Source: Flavobacterium ammonificans
Lineage (GTDB): Bacteria > Bacteroidota > Bacteroidia > Flavobacteriales > Flavobacteriaceae
Direction of reading: 5' to 3'
Length of the DNA: 64,000 nucleotides
Assembly: GCF_020886115.1 (NCBI RefSeq)
Contig: NZ_AP025185.1
Location: forward strand, 1,984,001 to 2,048,000
Shown here: in pieces, positions 9,361 through 18,404 of the stretch
How positions within the stretch are numbered: the first letter of the stretch is position 1
How the letters are laid out: every line of letters begins with the position of its first letter
The notes under the pieces: generated by a model
Told to the model about the DNA's origin: nothing
What the model saw: only the letters and a program-made list of their open reading frames with translations
Database searches by the model: none
Translations under genes and position numbers: made by a program

Positions 9361-10498
9361 TATACAATTGTCTTCCTAGTTCTGCTAAAAATGGAATTCC
9401 GATTTCTTCATATTCGTAAATTCCATCATTGAAAATTTTATTTTTATTGACTAATAATGTAGCAGTTACCATGAATTCAACTCCCGCTTTCTCATCAATG
9501 ATGTAAGCACAATCGGTCAAAGTTCCATAAGCCTGACCAATTTTATTATAAATTTTAATAGTAGAATCAATTTTGTCCTTTGTATCTCCAAAAATTAAAA
9601 ATTTACAATAACTATCATAAAACTCTTTCGAATCAAAACCTTGCTCTCTCGGTAATTGATACATAGAAGATAAAATAAATTCACGGTCTTTTTCATTCAA
9701 ATTAAAACGTTCATTAAGTTGAAATTTATTTGGGAATAAAAGTCGTTTAAGAGTGTTATGCAATGTAATTAATGGATAATAGTTTTTTGAAGAAAAATCG
9801 AAAGCACCCATCACTTGAGCATCATTTTCAATATAACCAATCCCTTTTTTAATTAAATTCAGCTGTAAAGCATCCACTTTTCTTCCTGTTACTGAAGGTA
9901 ATTCAGCAATTAAGCTATCTCCTTTAAACAAATAGATGGTTGAAGTTTGTTTGTTACCAGAATTTGCAACAGACAATCGGTGACTCACTGAGAATGGCGA
10001 CAAACCTTTGTTGTGCATTTTAGAGTTTAAATAATCAAATCCAATAAATTCCAATAAATTATTACTTGCCTCATTATCACTTAAAGCAAACAGTTTTGAA
10101 ATTTCTTTCTTAAAATTTATTTTGGTTCCATTTGGTTTGTAGCAAAAATTAATACTATCCGAGAGAGGAGCAATAGAATTTAATTTTTCAAGTGCTAACA
10201 CGGCAATTGGAAACTTAACAGTACTCGCTGGATAAAAATAATTTTTAGCATTCACATTATATTGGTAATCTTTAAATGAAATTGTACCATCTGAAGCTCT
10301 TTTAATTTGGGTATAAATAATCTGCAGTTCATGTTCGTTTACATTATCCATAACTGCTTTAATTTTTGGATTATTGGATTTCAAAACCAAATCTAATGGA
10401 TCATCCTCTACACTATTCTTTGAAACAATACAACTAGAAAAAAGTATAGGAAGTATTAAAAGAAAGTATTTGAAATTCGTAAATTTATTAGATTTCAT
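9341..10498 (-). CDS. Class A beta-lactamase-like serine hydrolase, lipoprotein
   Basis: A 385-residue exported hydrolase. The N-terminus is a lipoprotein signal with lipobox-like LFSSC near residue 22. The catalytic S-x-x-K is in YPASTVKFPIAVLALEKL (STVK), followed by an SDN-type motif in FALSDNEASNNLLEFIG. A K-T-G triad is not obvious; IGQAYGTLTDCAYI stands at the expected place. Overall it resembles class A beta-lactamase-fold proteins of Bacteroidota that are not proven to degrade antibiotics. A peptidoglycan-related esterase or peptidase is equally possible. The 3' end overlaps the convergent binding-protein gene by 20 bp. Confidence 0.75.
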   Translation of the reverse strand: MKSNKFTNFKYFLLILPILFSSCIVSKNSVEDDPLDLVLKSNNPKIKAVMDNVNEHELQIIYTQIKRASDGTISFKDYQYNVNAKNYFYPASTVKFPIAVLALEKLNSIAPLSDSINFCYKPNGTKINFKKEISKLFALSDNEASNNLLEFIGFDYLNSKMHNKGLSPFSVSHRLSVANSGNKQTSTIYLFKGDSLIAELPSVTGRKVDALQLNLIKKGIGYIENDAQVMGAFDFSSKNYYPLITLHNTLKRLLFPNKFQLNERFNLNEKDREFILSSMYQLPREQGFDSKEFYDSYCKFLIFGDTKDKIDSTIKIYNKIGQAYGTLTDCAYIIDEKAGVEFMVTATLLVNKNKIFNDGIYEYEEIGIPFLAELGRQLYTKSIPN

Positions 10499-10508
10499 AG
10501 ATTAAAGC

Positions 10509-10667
10509 ATTAGATTTATTTATTATCCAATCGTTTTGCCGCTTCATGCAGTTGCAAAGTTCGGAACTGATTATTTTCTATTAAATATAAAAAGTTTTGC
10601 GAAACGTAAACGTGAACTTCCTGCAAAACTCGCAATTGCTTGAGACGGCTTTTGGAAGAAGTTTTTT
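10509..10667 (-). pseudogene. Possible C-terminal remnant of a lost gene
   Basis: On the minus strand one frame is open for about 52 codons, ending at a TAA near 10541-10509, with coding-like composition (for example VLQEVHVYVSQNFLYLIENN then FRTLQLHEAAKRLDNK). There is no ATG, and an in-frame stop lies just upstream, inside the 3' end of the neighbouring membrane-protein gene. This looks like the tail of a protein whose body was replaced by the 10668-11438 gene. I do not recognise the family. Chance openness remains possible at this length. Confidence 0.35.
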
Positions 10668-11438
10668 TTAGTTTATCTTTTTAATTATATCATTGTAAAT
10701 TTCTTTGTTAGATTTCTCTTTTGCTGAATAAAAAATCTTTTTTTTATCTTTTGTTGTTATTAATATTATTGGTTTTTTATTTGAATTAATCAAAAGTTTT
10801 ACATTTTGATTTTCTTTTGTATTGAAATATCCTTTTTTAGTAATTTCAAGAGCCGCTCCATTTGTTTTTGAGCTTATTTCTGGAATTTTATTTTCTAAAG
10901 TGATTGATTCTATATTTTTCAAATCTATTTCGCAACCATAATCCCCCGTTATTTCCAATTTATTATTTCCAATTTTTATTTCGTTATCGTTTAGAGTATT
11001 GTTAAACTCAAAAAGAATTAGCCCCAATATAGTAATCATAAAAATGATTAAAACAGATGTAATGATATTTTGTTTTTTAGTTTTTTGTAAGTAAAATTGA
11101 TTGCTTTTCCATATAAAATAGGTGTAACAAAATATTGGATATGTTCCCATAAAAATTCCACTCCAATCTGAATTTACTAAATACAATATGAATATTGAAA
11201 TTAAAAATAATGATAATCCAAGAAATAAATTAAATTTTTTGAAATATGGAACATATGTGGCAATGTCAAAGTTTTGTTTTTCTACATCGCTCATTGTGTT
11301 ATAACCCGAAAGTAAATCTTTCGCGTTATTCTGATTAATTAAAAAAGATATTCCTATGAATATCAAACTTAAGATTATTATCGGTACTATCATTTTTTCT
11401 AAAATTACTGCCAACTGTTTTATTAGTGCAACAAACAT
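10668..11438 (-). CDS. Hypothetical membrane protein
   Basis: A 256-residue protein of unknown function. Hydrophobic segments near residues 15-33, 72-90, 95-112 and 124-143 suggest four transmembrane helices, followed by a soluble, charged C-terminal domain (about 145-256) rich in Lys, Ile and Asn. The C-terminal part (KLEITGDYGCEIDLKNIESITL) resembles PH-like bacterial domains, a weak inference. Base composition is even more AT-rich than its neighbours, and its 3' end abuts a possible gene remnant, so recent insertion is conceivable. It is divergent from the ABC exporter at 11500. Confidence 0.65.
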   Translation of the reverse strand: MFVALIKQLAVILEKMIVPIIILSLIFIGISFLINQNNAKDLLSGYNTMSDVEKQNFDIATYVPYFKKFNLFLGLSLFLISIFILYLVNSDWSGIFMGTYPIFCYTYFIWKSNQFYLQKTKKQNIITSVLIIFMITILGLILFEFNNTLNDNEIKIGNNKLEITGDYGCEIDLKNIESITLENKIPEISSKTNGAALEITKKGYFNTKENQNVKLLINSNKKPIILITTKDKKKIFYSAKEKSNKEIYNDIIKKIN

Positions 11439-11499
11439 AATAAATTATTGTTTTGCTAAGATAAACGATAATGGTACATTTGGAACTTATTAAAATACT

Positions 11500-13287
11500 A
11501 TGCCACGATTTAAAGAAAACGATTTGCCAAAATCAAAAATTACCTTAAGCGCCCTTCAAAAAGCAAAACTCATATTTCAATTTTCAGGGAAACACCTTTG
11601 GAAGTTTTATGTAGGTTTATTTTTCTTATTGCTAACTGGAGGTACCGCTTTGGCTTTCCCAAAATTAATGGGATTACTCGTAGATTGTGTCAATAATAAA
11701 GAAACTGCACAAGCCAATTTTATAGCACTGAGTTTACTTGGAATATTGTTTATGCAATCTATTTTTTCGTTTTTTAGATTGTCTTTATTTGTGAATTTTA
11801 CCGAAAACACTTTAGCTAATCTTCGCTTGGCATTGTATAGTAATTTGGTTAAACTTCCTATGTCATTCTTTTCTCAAAAACGTGTAGGTGAATTGAATAG
11901 CCGAATCAGTTCAGACATTACCCAAATTCAAGATACATTAACCTCTACAATTGCAGAGTTCCTAAGACAATTCATTCTTATTATTGGGGGTATCGCTTTA
12001 TTGGCTACCGAAAGTTTCAAACTTACTTTATTAATGCTTTCTGTTGTTCCTTTGGTTGCAGTTGCAGCAGTTATATTTGGTCGATTTATAAGAAGTTATT
12101 CTAAAAAAGTACAAGACAAAGTAGCTGAAAGCCAAGTAATTGTTGAAGAAACTATGCAGGGAATTAGTATTGTAAAAGCATTTGCTAACGAATGGTACGA
12201 AATTGCTCGATATAAAACGCAGATAAAAGAAGTAATTCAAATTGCGATTAAAGGTGGTAAATACCGTGGCTACTTTGCTTCGTTCATTATATTTTGCCTT
12301 TTTGGTGCTATCGTGGCCGTGGTTTGGTATGGAGTTCAATTAAGCATCGCAGGCGAAATGAGCGTAGGTCAATTAATCTCGTTTGTTTTATATTCTACTT
12401 TCGTAGGGGCTTCTTTTGGTGGTATTGCCGAATTGTATGCACAAATTCAGAAAGCAATTGGTGCTACTGAACGTGTTTTTGAATTATTAGACGAAACTCC
12501 CGAAAAAATACAAGGTACAACAGCACACCAATCCATTGAAAAAATAAAAGGAAATGTCAATTTTAAAAATGTAGCCTTTAAATATCCTTCTAGAAAAGAA
12601 ATGGAAGTGTTAAAAGACGTGAGTTTTACCGCTCAATTTGGACAAAAAATTGCTATTGTAGGTCCTAGTGGTGCTGGAAAATCTACAATAGCTTCTCTTT
12701 TATTGCGATTCTATTCTATCGCAGAAGGAAGTATCGAAATTGACAACAAAAATATTTACGATTACGATTTGGAACAATTACGTGGCAATATGAGTATTGT
12801 TCCTCAAGATGTTATTTTGTTTGGCGGAACCATTCGTGAAAACATTGCCTATGGTAAACCAAATGCTACTGAAGAAGAAATTTTAGCCGCAGCCCAACAA
12901 GCTAATGCCTACAATTTTATAGAAAGCTTCCCTGAAAAATTAGATACTATTGTTGGAGAAAGAGGTGTGAAATTATCGGGAGGTCAAAGACAACGCATTG
13001 CAATTGCAAGAGCCTTATTGAAAAATCCAAGTATATTAATATTAGACGAAGCCACTTCTTCATTAGACAGTGAAAGTGAAAAATTAGTTCAAGAAGCGCT
13101 CGAAATCTTGATGGAAGGAAGAACAAGTATCATTATCGCACACCGTTTATCAACCATTCGCTCAGCAGATCAAATTCTAGTATTAGACAAAGGTATAATT
13201 GCTGAAAAAGGTACTCATCAAGAATTAATAGCTTTAGATAATGGAATCTATAAAAATTTAAGTAATCTTCAATTTAGTAATTCATAA
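11500..13287 (+). CDS. ABC exporter, fused permease and ATPase (MsbA type)
   Basis: A half-transporter of 595 residues that would act as a homodimer in the inner membrane. Residues about 35-330 form a six-helix type IV exporter domain; residues about 350-590 are the nucleotide-binding domain. Walker A GPSGAGKST, the signature LSGGQRQR, Walker B ILILDEA and the H-loop IIAHRLST are all present, so it should be catalytically competent. Exporters of this group flip lipids or expel drugs and peptides. MsbA-like lipid A transport is possible but not shown. Transcription ends at the hairpin at 13291-13314. Confidence 0.9.
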   Translation: MPRFKENDLPKSKITLSALQKAKLIFQFSGKHLWKFYVGLFFLLLTGGTALAFPKLMGLLVDCVNNKETAQANFIALSLLGILFMQSIFSFFRLSLFVNFTENTLANLRLALYSNLVKLPMSFFSQKRVGELNSRISSDITQIQDTLTSTIAEFLRQFILIIGGIALLATESFKLTLLMLSVVPLVAVAAVIFGRFIRSYSKKVQDKVAESQVIVEETMQGISIVKAFANEWYEIARYKTQIKEVIQIAIKGGKYRGYFASFIIFCLFGAIVAVVWYGVQLSIAGEMSVGQLISFVLYSTFVGASFGGIAELYAQIQKAIGATERVFELLDETPEKIQGTTAHQSIEKIKGNVNFKNVAFKYPSRKEMEVLKDVSFTAQFGQKIAIVGPSGAGKSTIASLLLRFYSIAEGSIEIDNKNIYDYDLEQLRGNMSIVPQDVILFGGTIRENIAYGKPNATEEEILAAAQQANAYNFIESFPEKLDTIVGERGVKLSGGQRQRIAIARALLKNPSILILDEATSSLDSESEKLVQEALEILMEGRTSIIIAHRLSTIRSADQILVLDKGIIAEKGTHQELIALDNGIYKNLSNLQFSNS

Positions 13288-13320
13288 AAAAACGCCATTC
13301 TATTGAATGGCGTTTTTTAA
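13286..13320. terminator. Bidirectional intrinsic terminator
   Basis: Stem AACGCCATTC (13291-13300) / GAATGGCGTT (13305-13314) with a TATT loop, flanked by an A-run on the left and a T-run on the right. It serves both the ABC exporter (+) and the convergent proline dehydrogenase (-). Confidence 0.9.
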
Positions 13321-14490
13321 TTATGAACTTTTTCTTCGACTTCGCTCCGCTTTTATCATAGACAATTCGCGACTCGTTTGTCCAGCTACAGAAGTGTTTT
13401 CTTCTGCACGGCGAATTAAATAAGGCATCACATCTTTAACTGGACCAAAAGGCAAATATTTGGCTACATTGTATCGGTGAGCCGCTAAATTGTAACTAAT
13501 ATTATCACTCATTCCGTATAATTGTCCGAACCAAATTCGATCATCATTAGTCTTAATTCCTCTTTCCTGCATTAAATTCATTAAAGTATACGAACTCAAT
13601 TCATTATGCGTTCCAGCAAAAATTGCCATAGTTTCAATATGTTCTACCATATACAAAACTGCTGCATCGTAATTTTTATCAGTGGCTTCTTTTGAAGCAC
13701 AAATTGGAGTTGGATAACCCTTCTCTACTGCACGAGCATTTTCCTTTTCCATATAAGCACCACGCACTATTTTCATTCCGATGAAGAAACCTTCTTGTTT
13801 TGCTTTTTCGTGTAATTGTTTCAAATAATCCAAACGATCCCAACGGTACATTTGAAGCGTGTTAAATACTACTGCTTTTTCTTTATTGTACTTTTGCATC
13901 ATTTGGGTAACCAAATCATCTGCAGCATCTTGCATCCAACTTTCTTCAGCATCAATTAACAAGGAAACGTCTTTGTATTGAGCGGTTTTACAAACCAAAT
14001 CAAAACGATCCACAACTCTATCCCATTCTTCTTTTTCTGAAGATGTTAAGGTAGCTTTAGACCCTACTTTTTCATATAAATCAAATCGTCCTAATCCTGT
14101 TGGCTTAAAAACAGCAAATGGAATGGCTTGACGTTCTTTGGCAAATTCAATAGTTTTCAAGGTCATAGCCAAGGCAGCGTCAAACTGCGCCTCCTCTTCT
14201 TTACCTTCAACTGAGTAATCCAATACCGAAGAAACACCTTTGGTATACATTTTATCGACAACTGATAGACAATCATTCTCATTGATACCTCCACAAAAAT
14301 GATCAAAAACAGTTGCTCTAATTAAACCTTCCACTGGTAGATTAGCTTTGATAGCAAAATTAGTAACCGCTGTTCCAATTCGAACAAGTGGTTCATTGTC
14401 AATCATTTTGAATAAAAAATAAGCCCTATCTAACTCTGTATCGCATTTTAAAGCAAATGCAACTTGTGTGTTATCGAATATATTTTCCAT
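13321..14490 (-). CDS. putA: Proline dehydrogenase
   Basis: FAD-dependent oxidation of proline to 1-pyrroline-5-carboxylate, feeding electrons to the quinone pool; a peripheral inner-membrane enzyme. At 389 residues it is the single-domain PRODH form, not the bifunctional PutA of enterics. The TIM-barrel features are present: FAVFKPTGLGRFDLYEK, LLIDAEESWMQDA, VFNTLQMYRWDR, GMKIVRGAYMEKENARA and the C-terminal RRAEENTSVAGQ (R-R-x-x-E-N). P5C dehydrogenase is not in the window. A TATATTTG box is at 14510-14517. Confidence 0.92.
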   Translation of the reverse strand: MENIFDNTQVAFALKCDTELDRAYFLFKMIDNEPLVRIGTAVTNFAIKANLPVEGLIRATVFDHFCGGINENDCLSVVDKMYTKGVSSVLDYSVEGKEEEAQFDAALAMTLKTIEFAKERQAIPFAVFKPTGLGRFDLYEKVGSKATLTSSEKEEWDRVVDRFDLVCKTAQYKDVSLLIDAEESWMQDAADDLVTQMMQKYNKEKAVVFNTLQMYRWDRLDYLKQLHEKAKQEGFFIGMKIVRGAYMEKENARAVEKGYPTPICASKEATDKNYDAAVLYMVEHIETMAIFAGTHNELSSYTLMNLMQERGIKTNDDRIWFGQLYGMSDNISYNLAAHRYNVAKYLPFGPVKDVMPYLIRRAEENTSVAGQTSRELSMIKAERSRRKSS

Positions 14491-14509
14491 TAATTGTTAT
14501 ATTTTTTTA

Positions 14510-14517
14510 CAAATATA
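14510..14517 (-). promoter_or_regulatory. Promoter -7 box for proline dehydrogenase
   Basis: On the minus strand TATATTTG matches TAnnTTTG exactly, 20 bp before the ATG at 14490. A -33 TTG at the right distance is not clear. Confidence 0.45.
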
Positions 14518-14582
14518 GAGAGAGTTTTCAATACTATTAATTAAAAAATACCTTATTTTGCGTTATCAATAAATTCTGAATA

Positions 14583-15650
14583 ATGCAGACGATTCAAGCC
14601 AACAATTATCCCGTACATTTCAATGAAAAAGCCTATGAAGCTTTAAATTTGCATTTGCAAAACAACAAGTATTCTAACCTATTCATTATCACAGATAGCA
14701 ATACTAATGAATATTGTTTGCATGAATTTTTGCCTCATGTAGCAACAGAATTAACTATTGAAATTATTGAATTCGAAGCAGGTGAAATCAATAAAAATCT
14801 AGACACATGTATTGAAATTTGGAATGTTCTTACTGAGTTAGGTGCGGATAGAAAAAGTTTAATCATCAACTTAGGTGGCGGTGTTGTAACTGATTTAGGC
14901 GGATTTGTTGCTTCCACTTTTAAAAGAGGGGTTGATTTTATTAATATCCCAACTACACTTCTTTCTATGGTTGACGCATCTGTAGGCGGTAAAACAGGCG
15001 TTGATTTAGGAAATTTAAAAAACCAAATTGGAGTAATTAATGTTCCCGTAATGGTATTAATTGACACTCAATATCTAGCTACAGTGCCTCAAAACGAGAT
15101 GCGTTCTGGGTTAGCTGAAATGCTGAAACACGGATTAATTTTTGATAAAAACTATTGGGAACAATTTCTTGATATTAGTACTATTGATTTTTCTGATTTA
15201 GATTTACTAATTCACCGTTCTGTCGTAATCAAAAACGAAATCGTAATGCAAGATCCAACGGAGAAACATATTCGTAAAGCCTTAAATTTTGGGCATACTT
15301 TAGGACATGCTATTGAAAGTTACTTTTTGGAAAACGAAAACAAAAAAACACTACTTCATGGCGAGGCGATTGCAGCGGGGATGATTTTAGAAAGTTATAT
15401 TTCTTGGCAAAAAGAATTAATCACTGAACTAGAATACCGCCAAATTAAAATAGCAATAAAAGCGATATACGAACTAGTTCAAATTGAAGAAAATGACCTA
15501 CAACCCATTATGGATTTATTAATTCATGACAAGAAAAATGAATATGGCACTGTACAATTCGCTTTAATTGATGGTATTGGCGCAATAAAAATCAACCAAT
15601 TAGTTGAAAATGAATTGATTATTAGTGCTTTTGAAGACTATAAATCATAA
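14583..15650 (+). CDS. aroB: 3-dehydroquinate synthase
   Basis: Converts DAHP to 3-dehydroquinate, the second shikimate-pathway step, using NAD+ and a divalent metal. The 355-residue length is standard. Visible family motifs: LGGGVVTDLGGFVAS (NAD binding, about residues 97-111), PTTLLSMVDASVGGKTGVD (substrate binding), the metal-ligand region RSGLAEMLKHGLI, and NFGHTLGHAIE with LLHGEAIAAGM. The shikimate gene aroC lies about 40 kb away at 54321, so the pathway is dispersed. The next gene, a short ORF or leader, begins about 60 bp downstream. Confidence 0.96.
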   Translation: MQTIQANNYPVHFNEKAYEALNLHLQNNKYSNLFIITDSNTNEYCLHEFLPHVATELTIEIIEFEAGEINKNLDTCIEIWNVLTELGADRKSLIINLGGGVVTDLGGFVASTFKRGVDFINIPTTLLSMVDASVGGKTGVDLGNLKNQIGVINVPVMVLIDTQYLATVPQNEMRSGLAEMLKHGLIFDKNYWEQFLDISTIDFSDLDLLIHRSVVIKNEIVMQDPTEKHIRKALNFGHTLGHAIESYFLENENKKTLLHGEAIAAGMILESYISWQKELITELEYRQIKIAIKAIYELVQIEENDLQPIMDLLIHDKKNEYGTVQFALIDGIGAIKINQLVENELIISAFEDYKS

Positions 15651-15671
15651 TTATTAATTTACATAAAAGGA

Positions 15672-15703
15672 TTGTATTTCGTATGTATATTTTTTTACAT
15701 TTG
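15672..15703 (+). promoter_or_regulatory. Promoter upstream of the small ORF and speA
   Basis: TTG at 15672-15674 and TACATTTG at 15696-15703 are separated by 21 bp, close to the Bacteroidota spacing. The predicted transcription start falls at about 15708, at the ATG of the 59-codon ORF. The message would therefore carry a leader of about 235 bases before speA, or be leaderless for the small ORF. Confidence 0.55.
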
Positions 15704-15708
15704 CCACA

Positions 15709-15888
15709 ATGAAAACAACTCAAAATACAACATACTTTAATCAGGATAGCAACAATAGTAGCCAGTCCTTTTTTGGGTTATGCAAAAGTGTATTTGTGAT
15801 CAAAGGAAGTTTTAGTTTTGATATTTTTCAGTTCTTAAAAGCTGAGAATGAAAAACTACAAATTGTATATGCTAATATTCGAGTTTGA
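15709..15888 (+). CDS. Putative small or leader ORF before arginine decarboxylase
   Basis: A 59-codon ORF starting MKTTQNTTYFNQDSNNSSQS and ending YANIRV. It is Ser, Asn and Phe rich with no membrane segment, signal or known motif. It lies on the same strand 56 bp before speA and directly after a good promoter, so it is probably transcribed. It may be a translated leader affecting speA, a small protein, or an open stretch of 5' leader. I do not recognise a family. Confidence 0.45.
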   Translation: MKTTQNTTYFNQDSNNSSQSFFGLCKSVFVIKGSFSFDIFQFLKAENEKLQIVYANIRV

Positions 15889-15944
15889 ATTTTAATTTAA
15901 TCCAAGTTTAAACTTTTTTTAAATCTAAAAATTCTGATATAGCA

Positions 15945-17342
15945 ATGAATACAAAATATTCCGACTTAATAAACCAAACCTATTATTTCCCACAAGAAGA
16001 GTTTACTTTAAACAAAGACAATCTTCAATTTCACAATATTGATTTGATGAAATTAGTGGAACAATACGGAACTCCACTTAAATTTACTTATTTACCTCAA
16101 ATTTCTAATAACATCAACAAGGCGAAGTCTTGGTTTAGAAAATCAATGGAAAAAAATAAGTACGATGCAAAATATTTCTATTGTTATTGTACTAAAAGCT
16201 CTCATTTTGAATACATTATGAATGAAGCTTTTAAAAACAATATTCATATTGAAACCTCTTCTGCTTTTGATATTAATATTGTTGAAAATCTTTTAGAAAA
16301 CGGTAAAATCAACAAGAGTACCTATGTGATATGTAATGGTTTTAAAAGAGATGAATATGTTTCTAACATCGCTCGTTTAATCAATACAGGTCATAAAAAT
16401 ACTATTCCAATTATTGACAACTTCGAAGAATTGGATTTGCTACAAGCCCAAATTAAAGGGAAATTCAAAATTGGAATTCGTATTGCAGCTGAAGAAGAAC
16501 CAAAATTTGAGTTCTACACTTCACGTTTAGGTATAGGTTACAAGAACATTGTCCCTTTTTACAAAAAAGAGATAAAAGAAAATAAAAAATTGGAACTTAA
16601 AATGTTGCACTTTTTTATTAATACAGGTATCAATGACAATGCTTATTATTGGAATGAATTAGTAAAATGTATCAAAGTTTATGTAGCTCTAAAAAAGGAG
16701 TGTCCTACTCTTGATGGATTAAATATTGGTGGTGGTTTTCCTATCAAAAATTCATTAACCTTTGAATACGATTACCAATACATGATTGACGAAATTATCA
16801 ATCAAATTAAAATTGCTTGTGACGAAGCTGAAGTGGCGGTTCCAAATATATTTACTGAATTCGGTTCGTTCACTGTAGGTGAAAGTGGTGGTGCGATTTA
16901 CCAAATTTTGTATCAAAAACAACAAAACGATAGAGAGAAATGGAATATGATTGATTCTTCTTTCATTACTACACTACCGGATACTTGGGCCATCAACAAA
17001 CGTTTCATTATGTTAGCTGTCAATCGTTGGAATGATACGTATGAAAGAGTTTTATTAGGTGGTTTAACTTGTGATAGTGATGACTATTACAATTCAGAGC
17101 AAAATATGAATGCGATCTATTTGCCAAAATACAATAAAGAAAAACCGCTTTACATTGGTTTTTTCAACACAGGCGCGTACCAAGAAACTATTGGAGGTTA
17201 CGGAGGATTGCACCATTGTTTGATTCCACAACCTAAACATATTTTGATAGATAGAGATGAAAACGGAATTTTAGCAACTGAAGTTTACTCAGAACAGCAA
17301 ACTTCTGATGATGTTTTAAAAATTTTAGGATACAAAAAATAA
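15945..17342 (+). CDS. speA: Arginine decarboxylase, PLP fold type III
   Basis: Decarboxylates arginine to agmatine, the entry to polyamine synthesis. This 465-residue protein is of the short Bacteroidota type, compared with about 650 residues in E. coli SpeA. It has the alanine-racemase-like barrel: the PLP-lysine region is FYCYCTKSSHFEYI (Lys in CTKSS), the glycine-rich phosphate loop is LNIGGGFPI, and the C-terminal domain contains LGGLTCDSDDYY, where the D-x-D after Cys is typical of this decarboxylase fold. A diaminopimelate or other basic amino acid decarboxylase is less likely given the downstream DHS-like gene, 77 bp away on the same strand. Confidence 0.85.
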   Translation: MNTKYSDLINQTYYFPQEEFTLNKDNLQFHNIDLMKLVEQYGTPLKFTYLPQISNNINKAKSWFRKSMEKNKYDAKYFYCYCTKSSHFEYIMNEAFKNNIHIETSSAFDINIVENLLENGKINKSTYVICNGFKRDEYVSNIARLINTGHKNTIPIIDNFEELDLLQAQIKGKFKIGIRIAAEEEPKFEFYTSRLGIGYKNIVPFYKKEIKENKKLELKMLHFFINTGINDNAYYWNELVKCIKVYVALKKECPTLDGLNIGGGFPIKNSLTFEYDYQYMIDEIINQIKIACDEAEVAVPNIFTEFGSFTVGESGGAIYQILYQKQQNDREKWNMIDSSFITTLPDTWAINKRFIMLAVNRWNDTYERVLLGGLTCDSDDYYNSEQNMNAIYLPKYNKEKPLYIGFFNTGAYQETIGGYGGLHHCLIPQPKHILIDRDENGILATEVYSEQQTSDDVLKILGYKK

Positions 17343-17419
17343 TTCCAAAATTTATCTTTCAAGAAATAGAATTATACCCTACTTTCGTAGCCATATTTCA
17401 GAATTAATAAAAAATAAAA

Positions 17420-18391
17420 ATGAGTAAAGGACCGATTAGTCAATTTATTGAAAAACACTACCTGCATTTCAATTCAGCATCTTTAGTTGATGCAGCAAAA
17501 GCCTATGAGCAACAATTGGCAAACGGTGCCAAAATGATGGTGAGTATGGCTGGAGCTATGAGTACTGCAGAGATTGGTAAAATATTTGCAGAGATTATTC
17601 GCCAAGATAAAGTGCAAATTATTTCATGTACAGGAGCTAATCTTGAAGAAGACATCATGAACTTAGTTGCACATTCACATTACGAAAGAGTGCCTAATTA
17701 TCGTGATTTGACTCCACAAGATGAGTGGGATTTGTTAGAGCGTGGATTAAATCGTGTAACGGATACATGTATTCCTGAACATGAAGCTTTCCGTCGCTTA
17801 CAAAAACATATTTATAAAATTTGGAAGGACGCTGATGATAAAGGAGAACGTTATTTTCCTCATGAGTTCATGTACAAAATGTTACTTTCAGGTGTTCTTG
17901 AGGAATATTATGAAATTGACTTAAAAGATAGTTGGATGTATGCAGCGGCAGAGAAAAACTTACCTATAATTGTACCAGGTTGGGAAGATAGTACTATGGG
18001 TAATATTTTTGCTTCCTATGTAATTAAAGGAGACTTAAAAGCTTCAACTATGAAATCAGGTATTGAATACATGACTTTCTTAGCTGATTGGTATCCAAAG
18101 AATAGTTCTAACGGAATTGGATTTTTCCAAATTGGTGGAGGTATCGCAGGAGATTTCCCTATCTGTGTGGTTCCGATGTTATACCAAGATATGGAAATGC
18201 ATGACGTTCCTTTTTGGAGTTATTTCTGCCAAATTTCAGATTCAACAACTAGTTATGGTTCCTATTCAGGAGCAGTTCCAAACGAGAAAATAACTTGGGG
18301 CAAATTAGACATTAAAACTCCCAAGTTCATTATTGAATCAGACGCTACAATTGTAGCTCCATTAATTTTTGCTTATTTATTAGACTTATAG
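17420..18391 (+). CDS. Deoxyhypusine-synthase-like enzyme, probably a polyamine synthase
   Basis: A 323-residue member of the deoxyhypusine synthase family (NAD-dependent aminobutyl transfer). The family lysine that forms the enzyme-substrate imine is present as Lys295 in TWGKLD, near the C-terminus as in eukaryotic DHS. NAD-site segments include MVSMAGAMSTAEIG, IISCTGANLEEDIM and FFQIGGGIAGDFPI. Bacteria lack eIF5A, the usual acceptor, so the likely role is aminobutyl transfer to putrescine or agmatine, giving homospermidine or a related polyamine. Homospermidine is reported as a major polyamine in Flavobacterium. Its position next to arginine decarboxylase supports this. Confidence 0.82.
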   Translation: MSKGPISQFIEKHYLHFNSASLVDAAKAYEQQLANGAKMMVSMAGAMSTAEIGKIFAEIIRQDKVQIISCTGANLEEDIMNLVAHSHYERVPNYRDLTPQDEWDLLERGLNRVTDTCIPEHEAFRRLQKHIYKIWKDADDKGERYFPHEFMYKMLLSGVLEEYYEIDLKDSWMYAAAEKNLPIIVPGWEDSTMGNIFASYVIKGDLKASTMKSGIEYMTFLADWYPKNSSNGIGFFQIGGGIAGDFPICVVPMLYQDMEMHDVPFWSYFCQISDSTTSYGSYSGAVPNEKITWGKLDIKTPKFIIESDATIVAPLIFAYLLDL

Positions 18392-18404
18392 AATAGACCC
18401 CCGT

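Noticed and set aside
9341-10498. Beta-lactamase resistance gene
   Set aside because: S-x-x-K and SDN-like motifs are present, but the K-T-G motif is not clear and the protein is a long lipoprotein; resistance cannot be claimed.
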